Of a stretch of 38,525 bases of DNA, positions 26,471 to 34,242 are shown in pieces (within the stretch, counting starts at the first letter, position 1; every line of letters starts with the position of its first letter). The DNA is taken from the NCBI GenBank assembly GCA_016901395.1, contig JAEAMQ010000086.1, forward strand, positions 1 through 38,525. The letters run 5' to 3'. Position numbers and translations under genes: made by a program. The notes below the pieces were generated by a model. It worked only from the letters and a program-made list of their open reading frames with translations, searched no databases and was not told the origin of the DNA. Source of the DNA: Prevotella sp. Lineage in GTDB: Bacteria; Bacteroidota; Bacteroidia; Bacteroidales; Bacteroidaceae.

Positions 26471-26484
26471 TACACAAAAGTGTA
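26471..26484. promoter_or_regulatory. Operator E, palindrome TACACAAAAGTGTA
   Basis: Fifth perfect copy. Single rather than paired; no second copy lies 39 bp to either side. Confidence 0.8.
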
Positions 26485-26544
26485 ATAATCGCTCGCCTTG
26501 CTGATTATTTTAGGTTTTATAACATTTCTATTTGTAAAATGCCG

Positions 26545-26835
26545 CTATCCCTTATAATTCTCATCCAACATTTTCTCCAAGTCTGAAGCCTTGTAGAGAA
26601 TCTTCCCTGCGAATTGCGTATAGGGGATGATTTTCCTGTCGCGATAGTCTTGCAAGGTGCGAGGGCTGATATACAGTCGCTCGCAAACTTCCTTGCCTGT
26701 CAGGAAATGCTCACCTCCGAAGAGTGGCTTGTGTGTCTGTGCCACTTCCTTAATCCGTCTGTTCACTCCCTCAAGTGCGGAGAGTACCACCAGCATATCG
26801 TCCGCATCCATGTTCAAGTCTCTTACCTGTTCCAT
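26545..26835 (-). CDS. Excisionase-like helix-turn-helix protein 1
   Basis: 96 residues. After an N-terminal helical segment, LTGKEVCERLYISPRTLQDYRDRKIIPYTQFAGKILY (in part; about 45-81) is the MerR-like winged HTH found next to integrases and mobilization genes in Bacteroidetes elements, followed by KASDLEKMLDE. It lies 12 nt behind the second HTH gene and is probably co-transcribed. It may act as an excisionase or replication/transfer regulator. Confidence 0.82.
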   Translation of the reverse strand: MEQVRDLNMDADDMLVVLSALEGVNRRIKEVAQTHKPLFGGEHFLTGKEVCERLYISPRTLQDYRDRKIIPYTQFAGKILYKASDLEKMLDENYKG

Positions 26836-26847
26836 ATTTCTCTTTCC

Positions 26848-27150
26848 TTATTTGTTATTCTTAGGTTTGTCTGTTTTCGATTTCTCCGATTTGGTTTGGA
26901 GCAATCGCTCCACATCCTCACGCCTGTAATAGCACTTATGCCCGATTTGCGAGAAAGGCAGCACACCCGTGTCCCGATAGTGCTGCAATGTGCGCTTGCT
27001 GATGTTGAGCAACTTGCACACATCACCGTTGTGCAGCCAATCGGTATGCTTGTTCTGTTCTCCAAATGCCTTGTGGCAGGTCTCGGCAAGGCTGAGTATC
27101 TCATTTCTGAGCCTTGTCCAATTTGAATCCGTAATGATGAAATATCCCAT
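26848..27150 (-). CDS. Excisionase-like helix-turn-helix protein 2
   Basis: 100 residues from the ATG at 27150 (MGYFIITDSN); a longer start at 27201 adds an Asn/Lys-rich stretch less typical of the family. The HTH reads LHNGDVCKLLNISKRTLQHY then GVLPFSQIGHKCYYRREDVERLL. It is a paralogue of the gene after it. Such pairs sit between cargo and the replication module in mobilizable transposons. A -7 box on the minus strand lies at 27240-27247. Confidence 0.82.
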   Translation of the reverse strand: MGYFIITDSNWTRLRNEILSLAETCHKAFGEQNKHTDWLHNGDVCKLLNISKRTLQHYRDTGVLPFSQIGHKCYYRREDVERLLQTKSEKSKTDKPKNNK

Positions 27151-27239
27151 AGTTTTATTATTGTTTTGTTTGTAATTCTGTCTTATAGGTATTGACAACA
27201 CCTTTGCCTGTTCTGCGTATCACCGCACGTTTCTGCCTG

Positions 27240-27247
27240 CAAAAGTA
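27240..27247 (-). promoter_or_regulatory. -7 box of the HTH gene pair
   Basis: The minus strand reads TACTTTTG, matching TAnnTTTG, about 90 nt before the ATG at 27150. Confidence 0.55.
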
Positions 27248-27488
27248 GGATGAGTTAGTCATACTTCAAAGCAGTAGGGAACAGCAGGGAAATATCGGGA
27301 ACTTCAAGGAAAAGCTAACGCATTTTATCGGTAGCTATTTGCACCTTCTTACCCGTTCTCTTCTTTCACCGTCCGTTGAGTACAAAGATACGGTGATGCA
27401 TCTCCTATTCAATCGTTTTTCGCTCAAGTGGCAGCTTGTGGCGCTCTGGGTGTGGACAAACGCTACCATATTTCTGGGCTGATTCTAT

Positions 27489-27537
27489 CGTTTGCAATAT
27501 CGGTACAGAATACTGCAAACGTGTGCAAAGAGCACAC
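27489..27537. repeat. Two adjoining inverted repeats upstream of the VirE gene
   Basis: CGTTTGCA (27489-27496) with TGCAAACG (27514-27521), and GTGTGC (27521-27526) with GCACAC (27532-27537). They lie in a 590-bp spacer between the divergent HTH pair and the VirE gene. The spacer has no other gene; the repeats could be protein-binding or origin-like sites. Confidence 0.5.
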
Positions 27538-27740
27538 TTCTACCTCTGCCTTTTCTTGTTATTTTATCCTCCGTCTTGACTTATTTTGGGTTTGAATCAG
27601 TCTTTTCTGTCCTCATCTCCATAAAAATCCGTGCGAACTTTATTGCCAATGAGCGCAACATTATGCAAGCACTCTTTGAATGCTTGGAACTTTCCTGTTC
27701 TCTTCCTAACTTCACTCTCGGAAACCAAACCAAGCATATA

Positions 27741-29090
27741 ATGAAAACAAGTGCAGATAAAGGCAAATTGGAAGGCGAAAACAATACGTCCAAGCAAAGG
27801 AAGATCTCTTCCAAAAATGGTGAGATAGAAACTTATCTCTCCTCTTATTATGAGTTCAGGTATAACACGGTATTAGGTAGAACCGAATACAGGGGCAAGA
27901 ACGATGCTCACTTCTCAAAAGTGGGTCGCTATGAAATCAACACGCTCCGCAGGGAACTTGACAACGATGTCGGTATCGTTACTTCTTCCGATAACCTCTA
28001 TTCCATCATCGAGAGCAGTTTCTCTCCACGCATCAATCCCATACAGGTGTATTTCAAGGGATTGCCCTTGGTGGATATTGGTAATAGCAGTGGCAATAAT
28101 AGTGGCAATAGCGATAGTTATGGCAGTAATAGTAATGGCAATGAAGAACACAATAGCCATTGTGATACTTCTTCCTTTTCACTGAAAGCCATTCCCGACT
28201 TGGCAAGTTGTGTGGTCGTACGTAACTCTGACAAGTGGCTGCCGTACCTTACCAAATGGCTCGTGGCAATGGTTGCCAACGCCATGGACAACCGTGAATG
28301 CCGAAACCACACCTGCCTCGTGCTGACAGGCGAGCAGGGCAAGTTCAAGACAACGTTCCTTGACTTGCTTTGTCCTCCGGCTCTTCACGGTTACAGCTAC
28401 ACGGGCAAGATATATCCGCAGGAGAAAGACACGCTCACCTATATCGGTCAAAACCTCATCGTAAACATTGATGACCAGCTCAAAGCCCTCAACAAGCGTG
28501 ACGAGAATGAGCTGAAAAATCTCATCACTTGCCCGATGGTCAAGTACCGTATGCCCTACGACAAGTATGTGGAGGAACACCCTCACTTGGCAAGTTTCGT
28601 GGCATCGGTGAACGGCAACGATTTTCTTACAGACCCGACTGGAAGCAGACGGTTCCTGCCCTTTGAAGTGCTTTCCATAGATATTGAGAGGGCAAAGGCA
28701 ATCTCAATGGATAGTGTCTATACCGAAGCAAAAGCCCTGTTAAAATCTGGTTTCCGTTATTGGTTTGACGATGATGAGATAGCAGAGCTTTACAAAGAGA
28801 GCGAGGATTTCCAAGTACAGACCGCAGAAATAGAACTGCTGCTCCGCTGCTTCGAGAAGCCAACGGAGGATAATCTCCACTATACCTATATGACCACTAC
28901 TGAGATAATCACCTACTTGGGACTTTACACGCATCACCCCTTGTCCCTGAAGCACATGGGCGAAGCCCTCAGAAAAGCAGGCTTTGAGAAAGTAAGCCGA
29001 AGGCGTGACGGTGGCAGTCCCATCTATGTATACAAGGTAAGGAAGATTCTACCATGTCCTTTGCTGAATAGTTGCAGCAGCCAGATGTAG
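27741..29090 (+). CDS. VirE-domain P-loop protein (mobile element replication helicase-like)
   Basis: 449 residues from the ATG at 27741; the upstream extension in the same frame is hydrophobic and unlike the family. Walker A is GEQGKFKTT (197-205), Walker B-like IVNIDDQL follows, and SRRFLPFEV is a family landmark. This is the virulence-associated E/superfamily 3-like ATPase that usually accompanies a primase in integrated elements. Residues 114-140 form a Ser/Asn/Gly-rich linker, encoded by near-repeats of AATAGTGGC-like triplets. Works with the toprim primase next to it, probably in replicating the excised element. Confidence 0.87.
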   Translation: MKTSADKGKLEGENNTSKQRKISSKNGEIETYLSSYYEFRYNTVLGRTEYRGKNDAHFSKVGRYEINTLRRELDNDVGIVTSSDNLYSIIESSFSPRINPIQVYFKGLPLVDIGNSSGNNSGNSDSYGSNSNGNEEHNSHCDTSSFSLKAIPDLASCVVVRNSDKWLPYLTKWLVAMVANAMDNRECRNHTCLVLTGEQGKFKTTFLDLLCPPALHGYSYTGKIYPQEKDTLTYIGQNLIVNIDDQLKALNKRDENELKNLITCPMVKYRMPYDKYVEEHPHLASFVASVNGNDFLTDPTGSRRFLPFEVLSIDIERAKAISMDSVYTEAKALLKSGFRYWFDDDEIAELYKESEDFQVQTAEIELLLRCFEKPTEDNLHYTYMTTTEIITYLGLYTHHPLSLKHMGEALRKAGFEKVSRRRDGGSPIYVYKVRKILPCPLLNSCSSQM

Positions 29091-29315
29091 TAGGCGTATG
29101 TCGTAAGTTTGTAGTACGATCAGATACCACAAAATAACATTGGCTATCAATTACTTATCACAAAATAGTATGTAGTAAGAAGAAAGATGAAAAAGTTTGG
29201 AGGGGAAAAACTTGGGAAAAGAGAATTTCTTTCAAGCCCCATTCAAATATCATTCAAACACACCATTGTCATTCAAGCAAAAATTATTCAATCAATTCAA
29301 TTAAAACATATCACA

Positions 29316-30311
29316 ATGAAAGAAGAAGATTTATCACTCATCAAGCGATACCCCATCGTGGAGTATCTTGAACGAAAAGGCATCAAGCCTGTACGTAGGG
29401 CACTTGCCTATGCCCTGTACCGCTCACCGCTCAGAGAGGAAACGCACCCGAGCTTCAAGGTGGACACAGAGAGGAACCTCTGGATAGACTATGCCGAAGG
29501 CAGGGGCGGAAGCATCATCGACCTCTGTATGCGCTTGGAGGGCTGCACGCTATTGGAAACTATCTACCGTTTGGGGCAGAACACTCCCAATGATGGTACC
29601 TATAGTTCTCATAATGACTTCGCGCCAAACAATACCCAATCTGCTATGGCTGCAAACAAGGCACGGAGACTGATAGATGTATCAGATACCCTGCCACCAC
29701 ATTTGCAGGAGTATCTTACGAGGGAACGCTGTATCGACATGGAAAAGGCAACGCCATTCCTTACATGTATCACTTACGAGGTTAGGGGCAGGCGCTACCA
29801 AGCCATCGGCTTTGCCAACCTGTCGGGAGGGTTTGAGCTTCGGGACAACGGCTCGTTCAAGGGGACGATAGCACCGAAGAATATTACCCCGATATTCACG
29901 GACAAGCAGACAGAACACACAACTGACAAGACACAGCCTGTATGCGTGTTCGAGGGTTTCATGGATTTTCTTTCCTTTCTTTCAATGAAAGAGAAAGTCA
30001 TTAGCCACTGCCTTGTGCTAAACTCCGTGAGCAATGTGGCGAGGGCTGTCCGCTATCTGAGCGACCGAAACTTAACCCATATTTGTGCCTTCCTTGACAA
30101 TGACGATGCAGGGCGGATGGCTGTGCAGGAATTTGTAAAGGCAGGTTTCAAGGTGGAGGATATGTCCATACACTACAAGGACTTCAAAGACCTCAACGAA
30201 TTTCATACCTGCCGTGTCCGTGAGCAGCAGAAACTGAAAAAGCGCAGGAGCAGACACGGATGTCGGTTACAGAACAAAACAGGAAATCAAAACAGGTCAA
30301 ACATAAAATGA
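29316..30311 (+). CDS. Toprim-domain primase-like protein
   Basis: 331 residues from the ATG at 29316 (MKEEDLSLIKRY). The N-terminal part looks like a DnaG zinc-binding domain in layout (SPLREETHPSFKVD, WIDYAEGRGGSIIDL) but has lost the zinc cysteines. The toprim domain lies at about 210-305, with VCVFEGFMDFLS and FLDNDDAGRMA carrying the acidic metal-binding residues. A basic tail follows. Bacteroides mobilizable elements commonly pair this protein with the VirE ATPase upstream. It lies 8 nt before the DUF3408 gene. Confidence 0.87.
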   Translation: MKEEDLSLIKRYPIVEYLERKGIKPVRRALAYALYRSPLREETHPSFKVDTERNLWIDYAEGRGGSIIDLCMRLEGCTLLETIYRLGQNTPNDGTYSSHNDFAPNNTQSAMAANKARRLIDVSDTLPPHLQEYLTRERCIDMEKATPFLTCITYEVRGRRYQAIGFANLSGGFELRDNGSFKGTIAPKNITPIFTDKQTEHTTDKTQPVCVFEGFMDFLSFLSMKEKVISHCLVLNSVSNVARAVRYLSDRNLTHICAFLDNDDAGRMAVQEFVKAGFKVEDMSIHYKDFKDLNEFHTCRVREQQKLKKRRSRHGCRLQNKTGNQNRSNIK

Positions 30312-30319
30312 GATAGAAA

Positions 30320-30790
30320 ATGGAAAAGAAAACAATGATGAGCGACAAAGACCTTTCATGGTTCCTGGAAAACCAAGATGATGAGATGGACAATGAGGAA
30401 ATGGCGCAGACGGAGGCACACCCTGTTCCTATGGAGGAAACAACAACGGACACAGAAATGAAGAAGGAAAGTATTACTCAAGGAGAAGCGAACATCGCTT
30501 CCGGGCAATCCGAGTATACACGGCATACTGGGAACACAGCCGTTCAAAGACGCATCAGTGCCAAGATGAGAAAGGAGACGCTCGAAGCCTACAAGCAATC
30601 CTACCTTGTCCCGACAAAACTGAACGACCGAAAGGCGGTCTATCTGAGCAGGGAGACACAGGAGCGTGCCGACTTCATCGTGCGCAGGTTGGGCGACAGG
30701 GGCAGCAACCTTTCAAGTTTCGTGGAGAACATCGTGCGCCTCCATTTGGAAGAGTATGGTGAGGACATAGAGAAATGGAGACGATTGTAA
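30320..30790 (+). CDS. DUF3408 family mobilization-associated protein
   Basis: 156 residues. The first 70 are acidic and disordered-looking; the folded part (about 80-156) has the DUF3408 pattern RISAKMRKETLEAYKQSYL, RKAVYLSRETQERADFIVRRLG and SFVENIVRLHLEEY, resembling a ribbon-helix-helix-type DNA binder. These proteins occur beside mobilization genes in Bacteroidetes elements and may assist at oriT or regulate transfer. A terminator follows at 30801-30860. Confidence 0.82.
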   Translation: MEKKTMMSDKDLSWFLENQDDEMDNEEMAQTEAHPVPMEETTTDTEMKKESITQGEANIASGQSEYTRHTGNTAVQRRISAKMRKETLEAYKQSYLVPTKLNDRKAVYLSRETQERADFIVRRLGDRGSNLSSFVENIVRLHLEEYGEDIEKWRRL

Positions 30791-30800
30791 ATTACATGAA

Positions 30801-30860
30801 AAGGGCGAGAGTTTTCAGGAAAGGGACTATCTTTCCTATCAAAACCCTCAACCCTTTTTT
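30801..30860 (+). terminator. Long interrupted hairpin with T run
   Basis: Stacked stems AAGGG/CCCTT (30801-30805 with 30852-30856), GTTTT/AAAAC (30811-30815 with 30841-30845) and GGAAAG/CTTTCC (30818-30823 with 30831-30836), ending in TTTTTT. Confidence 0.7.
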
Positions 30861-30976
30861 AGAGAACTTGATAACGGACATTTGCCAAACCTACTGAACG
30901 GTGGGAATGCCACGAACGCAGTCAGGCACGGAATACACAGCATTCACTTTGGGGTGGCAATACGCTTTATGTGTAA

Positions 30977-31066
30977 ACGGTCTGTTAGGTAGCATTGCAA
31001 GACGTCAGTTTGTACCCACAAACTGCGCTTGCTCCCCTCGCTAAACTATCGGGGAGGTTAGACCGT
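30977..31066 (+). other. Candidate oriT region
   Basis: Upstream of mobB/mobA, where oriT usually lies. ACGGTCT (30977-30983) and AGACCGT (31060-31066) enclose a perfect hairpin CAGTTTGT/ACAAACTG (31006-31013 with 31018-31025) and TCCCC/GGGGA arms (31033-31037 with 31051-31055). The exact nick site cannot be fixed from sequence alone. Confidence 0.55.
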
Positions 31067-31150
31067 AATCACTCCGTTCTCATCGGTCAGCGTTCAGGAA
31101 TTAAGAAACAACAAATCACATTTGGTGATGAACTTTCAAAGGAAACTTAT

Positions 31151-31582
31151 ATGAAAAGATACAAAGGAAAGACTGCCCGATGGCAGCAACAAAATAAGGA
31201 AGAGCAGCAGATGAACAAGACGGAGTTCATCAAGGTAAGATGCACCTTAGAGGAAAAGCAGCGCATCAAGTCAAAGGCGGAAAGTACAGGGCGGAAGTTC
31301 TCCGATTACTGCCGTGAGATACTCCTGAATGGGACTATTGCAGCCGTACCCAAGATGACCGACAACGAGAGGGAAGCCGTTGCCATCCTTGGGCAGATAG
31401 CAAGGTTCTATGCACTGATTTCCAACCTCATCAAGGTCAGGGATGAAAGGTGGGTACATATCACCAAGAACCTCTCGCTATGTGCAAAGGAAGCATTTAA
31501 GCGGTTTTACGACCCTCATTTTCATGTGGATGATGAGATATATAAGGTCTTAAATATGACAAGGAATGATAGGAAAGTGTAA
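31151..31582 (+). CDS. MobB/MobC-like relaxosome accessory protein
   Basis: 143 residues from the ATG at 31151 (MKRYKGKTARW); the reading upstream of this passes through the oriT-like DNA and is not protein-like. FIKVRCTLEEKQRIKSKAE (about 25-43) is a ribbon-helix-helix-type start, with GRKFSDYCREILL after it. This matches the BmgB/MobC proteins that bind oriT and open it for the relaxase. The stop overlaps the relaxase start by 17 nt. Small size and spacing fit Bacteroides mobilizable transposons. Confidence 0.83.
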   Translation: MKRYKGKTARWQQQNKEEQQMNKTEFIKVRCTLEEKQRIKSKAESTGRKFSDYCREILLNGTIAAVPKMTDNEREAVAILGQIARFYALISNLIKVRDERWVHITKNLSLCAKEAFKRFYDPHFHVDDEIYKVLNMTRNDRKV

Positions 31583-32627
31583 GGCGATAGCGCACGGAAG
31601 CACGGCTTTGGATTATATCTTCAGGGATGGGAAGCTCGGGCAACATCTTGTTTCCAACAATCTCTACGGAACCACCCCAAAGGAGATTTACGAGGAAATG
31701 AAGATGGTCAGCGATTACAATACACGTTGCAGGAACAAGTTCCTGCGTATAGAAATCGGCATTGCACCGAAAGATGAGAAAAGGCTGAATATGGAATCCG
31801 TCCGTAACCTTGCATCGAACTTCGCCAGACAGATGGGGCTTGAAAATCATCAATGGGTGGCAGTAACGCACAAGGATACCGACAATATGCACATCCATAT
31901 CATTGCCAACCGTATCAGTCTGTTCGGTGAGGTCTATGATACCACCTTTGTGAGCAACAGGGCAGCAAGGGTGGCAGAGGAACTCAGCCGTAAGTATGGC
32001 ATGACCATCGCAAAGGAGGTGAAAGCAGAAAGGAAATATCAAAAGACAAAAGTAAATCTGACGAGAGAACAGACAAAGCAGCAGGTGCAGAAGATTTGTT
32101 ATGCTTTGCTTGACAAGTACAAAGGCACAGGCATCACGGGACATTCCATGTTTCTCTACGAGTTGAACAAGAACGGCATCGCCATAGAGCGCATGAAGAA
32201 CAAGCAGGGCAAGGTCTATGGCTTGAAGTTTTCATACGGAGAACATACTTTCAAGGCTTCCGAAATCGGCAGGGAGTTCGGCTACCGTTCCTTGCAGAAG
32301 AACTTTGAAGTAACTAACAAGGAAGAATCAAAGAAACCGCATCAAACGATACAAGAGCCAACAGAAAAGAAAGAACAACCTGATACAGGTTATCAGCTTG
32401 TGCCTCCAAGCCGTTCTTCTATCTCACGGGACAATGACACACCGCAGATTGCACAAGCCATCGGTGCGGTGGCAGGTACGGCAATCAATACTGCTGAAGA
32501 GCTTGTGTCGGGGTTGGGCGATATAATTTCTCCAACGACGCAAGGCGATGATTATGCTGAAGCAGCATGGCAGCGCAAGCTCAGATACCAAGCCAATAGA
32601 AAGAAAAGACGAGGAAGAGGAATATAA
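31566..32627 (+). CDS. MobP-type relaxase (BmgA-like)
   Basis: 353 residues. Relaxase domain about 1-230. MIGKCKAIAHGSTALDYIF is the usual start, and motif III HKDTDNMHIHI (His102, His109, His111) binds the metal. The likely nucleophile Tyr is in the N-terminal part (ALDYIF, Tyr17), from family likeness. The C-terminal third is Lys/Glu/Gln-rich and includes a helical hydrophobic run (IAQAIGAVAGTAINTA). It nicks oriT and leads the strand into the recipient using a helper element's transfer channel. No coupling protein or Tra genes are present here, so the element is mobilizable rather than self-transmissible. Confidence 0.93.
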   Translation: MIGKCKAIAHGSTALDYIFRDGKLGQHLVSNNLYGTTPKEIYEEMKMVSDYNTRCRNKFLRIEIGIAPKDEKRLNMESVRNLASNFARQMGLENHQWVAVTHKDTDNMHIHIIANRISLFGEVYDTTFVSNRAARVAEELSRKYGMTIAKEVKAERKYQKTKVNLTREQTKQQVQKICYALLDKYKGTGITGHSMFLYELNKNGIAIERMKNKQGKVYGLKFSYGEHTFKASEIGREFGYRSLQKNFEVTNKEESKKPHQTIQEPTEKKEQPDTGYQLVPPSRSSISRDNDTPQIAQAIGAVAGTAINTAEELVSGLGDIISPTTQGDDYAEAAWQRKLRYQANRKKRRGRGI

Positions 32628-32833
32628 CTATAAGAGTAGAAGTTCAGCAACTCTGGTGACATACTTTATACCAATTATCAAATGTTATTTTGAGTGGATT
32701 CTCTGATTATGTTTTGAAAAATTAAAAGTAGGTTTATCTCTATCTTAGGTGCTTCGTAGAGCATTGCACTAAAATAAGGTATAATAATTAAAAAATATTT
32801 CTGTAAAATATACTTTATGTGAAGTAAATATGT

Positions 32834-33051
32834 TAGCTTTGCAAGAATAAAGAGATCATCATTGATGATTCAAAAGCTATTGCAGAAAGATGGAAGTCAA
32901 GAAGCATTATAAATGTCATATATTTTATCGATACTCAACGTATCGTAGAATTTCCTTTCTCCACAAAGAACTGACAAGTGTTCTAAAACATGATGTCTGG
33001 GGTGTAATGAGTAATATTATCACATTTCGTTGCTAATCAAATGAAGGACAA
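32834..33051 (+). promoter_or_regulatory. Promoter and 5' leader of the DRT module
   Basis: -7 box TAGCTTTG at 32834-32841. The 200-nt leader before drt3a holds two small hairpins: ATCATC/GATGAT (around 32856-32870) and CGATAC/GTATCG with loop TCAAC (around 32929-32945). Bases 32640-32833 are A+T-rich and hold no gene I can see. Confidence 0.5.
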
Positions 33052-34242
33052 ATGTATTCACAATTATTCTCACCATACAACTTATACTCCTGTACTACGC
33101 AAAGTGAACGTAGAAATAGTGGATTAAATAAGGACGATTTTGCTGAGAAGGTGGATTTACTCCTTGGCAATAGCATAAATGATGGTACATACCAGTTCGA
33201 AATAAAAGCCTGGCGGGACTTATTCCTCAATAACCATCCCAAAGGTTCTTTGGATTCCCTTTGTCAAAATTTGATTTTGCGTAAGCTATATAAAAATATC
33301 AAGCGCATATATGGAATTGGTCAGTCTAATCGCAACCTGATCGTGAAACAGATGGTTTCGTTATTGATAGATGGGTCTCATAAGTGGATTATTCGTCTTG
33401 ATATACGAAATTTTTATGAATCCATTGAACGTAGCCTACTTATGGAACGTTTCCAAGAAGATGGACGCTTGAATTATCAGTCTATCAGTCTTCTCAAAAA
33501 TCTTTTTGCTAATCCAAGTATTTCCGAAAAGAAAGGACTACCTCGTGGATTGAGTATAAGTTCTGTGATGTCAGAACTTTATATGAAGTATTTTGATCTA
33601 GAGATTCGCAGAATGGAAGGTGTATTTTACTATGCACGATTTGTTGATGATATCATAATATTTTGCAGCAGTAAAATTTCGCAAGAAAATATTTGGATAA
33701 AGATTCCTAAGTTATTGAGTAATATAGGACTACAACTTAATGAATTTAAGTCATATAAGTGGGATAACCAACAGAAGATTTTAAATCTTACCTATCTTGG
33801 TTATACATTTTTCCCAAAAGAAAAGAATATTATAGAAATAACCATAGCTGATAAGAAAGTGAATATCATAAAGACTCGCATAACCAAGAGTTTTGTGCGC
33901 TTTGCCAAAGATGGGAACTTCGACAAACTAAAGAACAGAATAAAATTTCTTACAGGCAACTTCACAATCTATAATCCCTCTACTTTATTACCAATCAGAA
34001 TTGGAATCTACTTTAATTATAATATGATAACCTCCAAAACTTCATTATATGAACTTGATAAGTACTACCAGAGATTATTGCATTGCAGAACGGGACGCTT
34101 AGGAACAAGGTTGAGAACACAGATGACCGCTATCCAGCAAAAAGAACTATCCAAATATTCTTTTGTTTTTGGTTTTGAAAGACATGTAAGGCATTACTTT
34201 ACTTCTGCAATGATTGCAGATATAACTAATTGTTGGCGATGA
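33052..34242 (+). CDS. drt3a: Antiviral reverse transcriptase Drt3a
   Basis: 396 residues, A+T-rich codons unlike the mob genes. Reverse transcriptase palm motifs: RLDIRNFYES with Asp117, GLPRGLSISS (162-171) and the active-site YARFVDD (FVDD 197-200), followed by IIIF. The C-terminal region (about 260-396) is basic and helical, without a group II maturase X/HNH pattern or a retron arrangement. The paired second RT and the opening residues LYSCTTQSERRNSGL fit the UG3 RT of defence system DRT3. It is translationally coupled to drt3b by ATGA. The system protects against phage; recent work, as I remember it, has this RT copying a short ncRNA repeat. Confidence 0.83.
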   Translation: MYSQLFSPYNLYSCTTQSERRNSGLNKDDFAEKVDLLLGNSINDGTYQFEIKAWRDLFLNNHPKGSLDSLCQNLILRKLYKNIKRIYGIGQSNRNLIVKQMVSLLIDGSHKWIIRLDIRNFYESIERSLLMERFQEDGRLNYQSISLLKNLFANPSISEKKGLPRGLSISSVMSELYMKYFDLEIRRMEGVFYYARFVDDIIIFCSSKISQENIWIKIPKLLSNIGLQLNEFKSYKWDNQQKILNLTYLGYTFFPKEKNIIEITIADKKVNIIKTRITKSFVRFAKDGNFDKLKNRIKFLTGNFTIYNPSTLLPIRIGIYFNYNMITSKTSLYELDKYYQRLLHCRTGRLGTRLRTQMTAIQQKELSKYSFVFGFERHVRHYFTSAMIADITNCWR

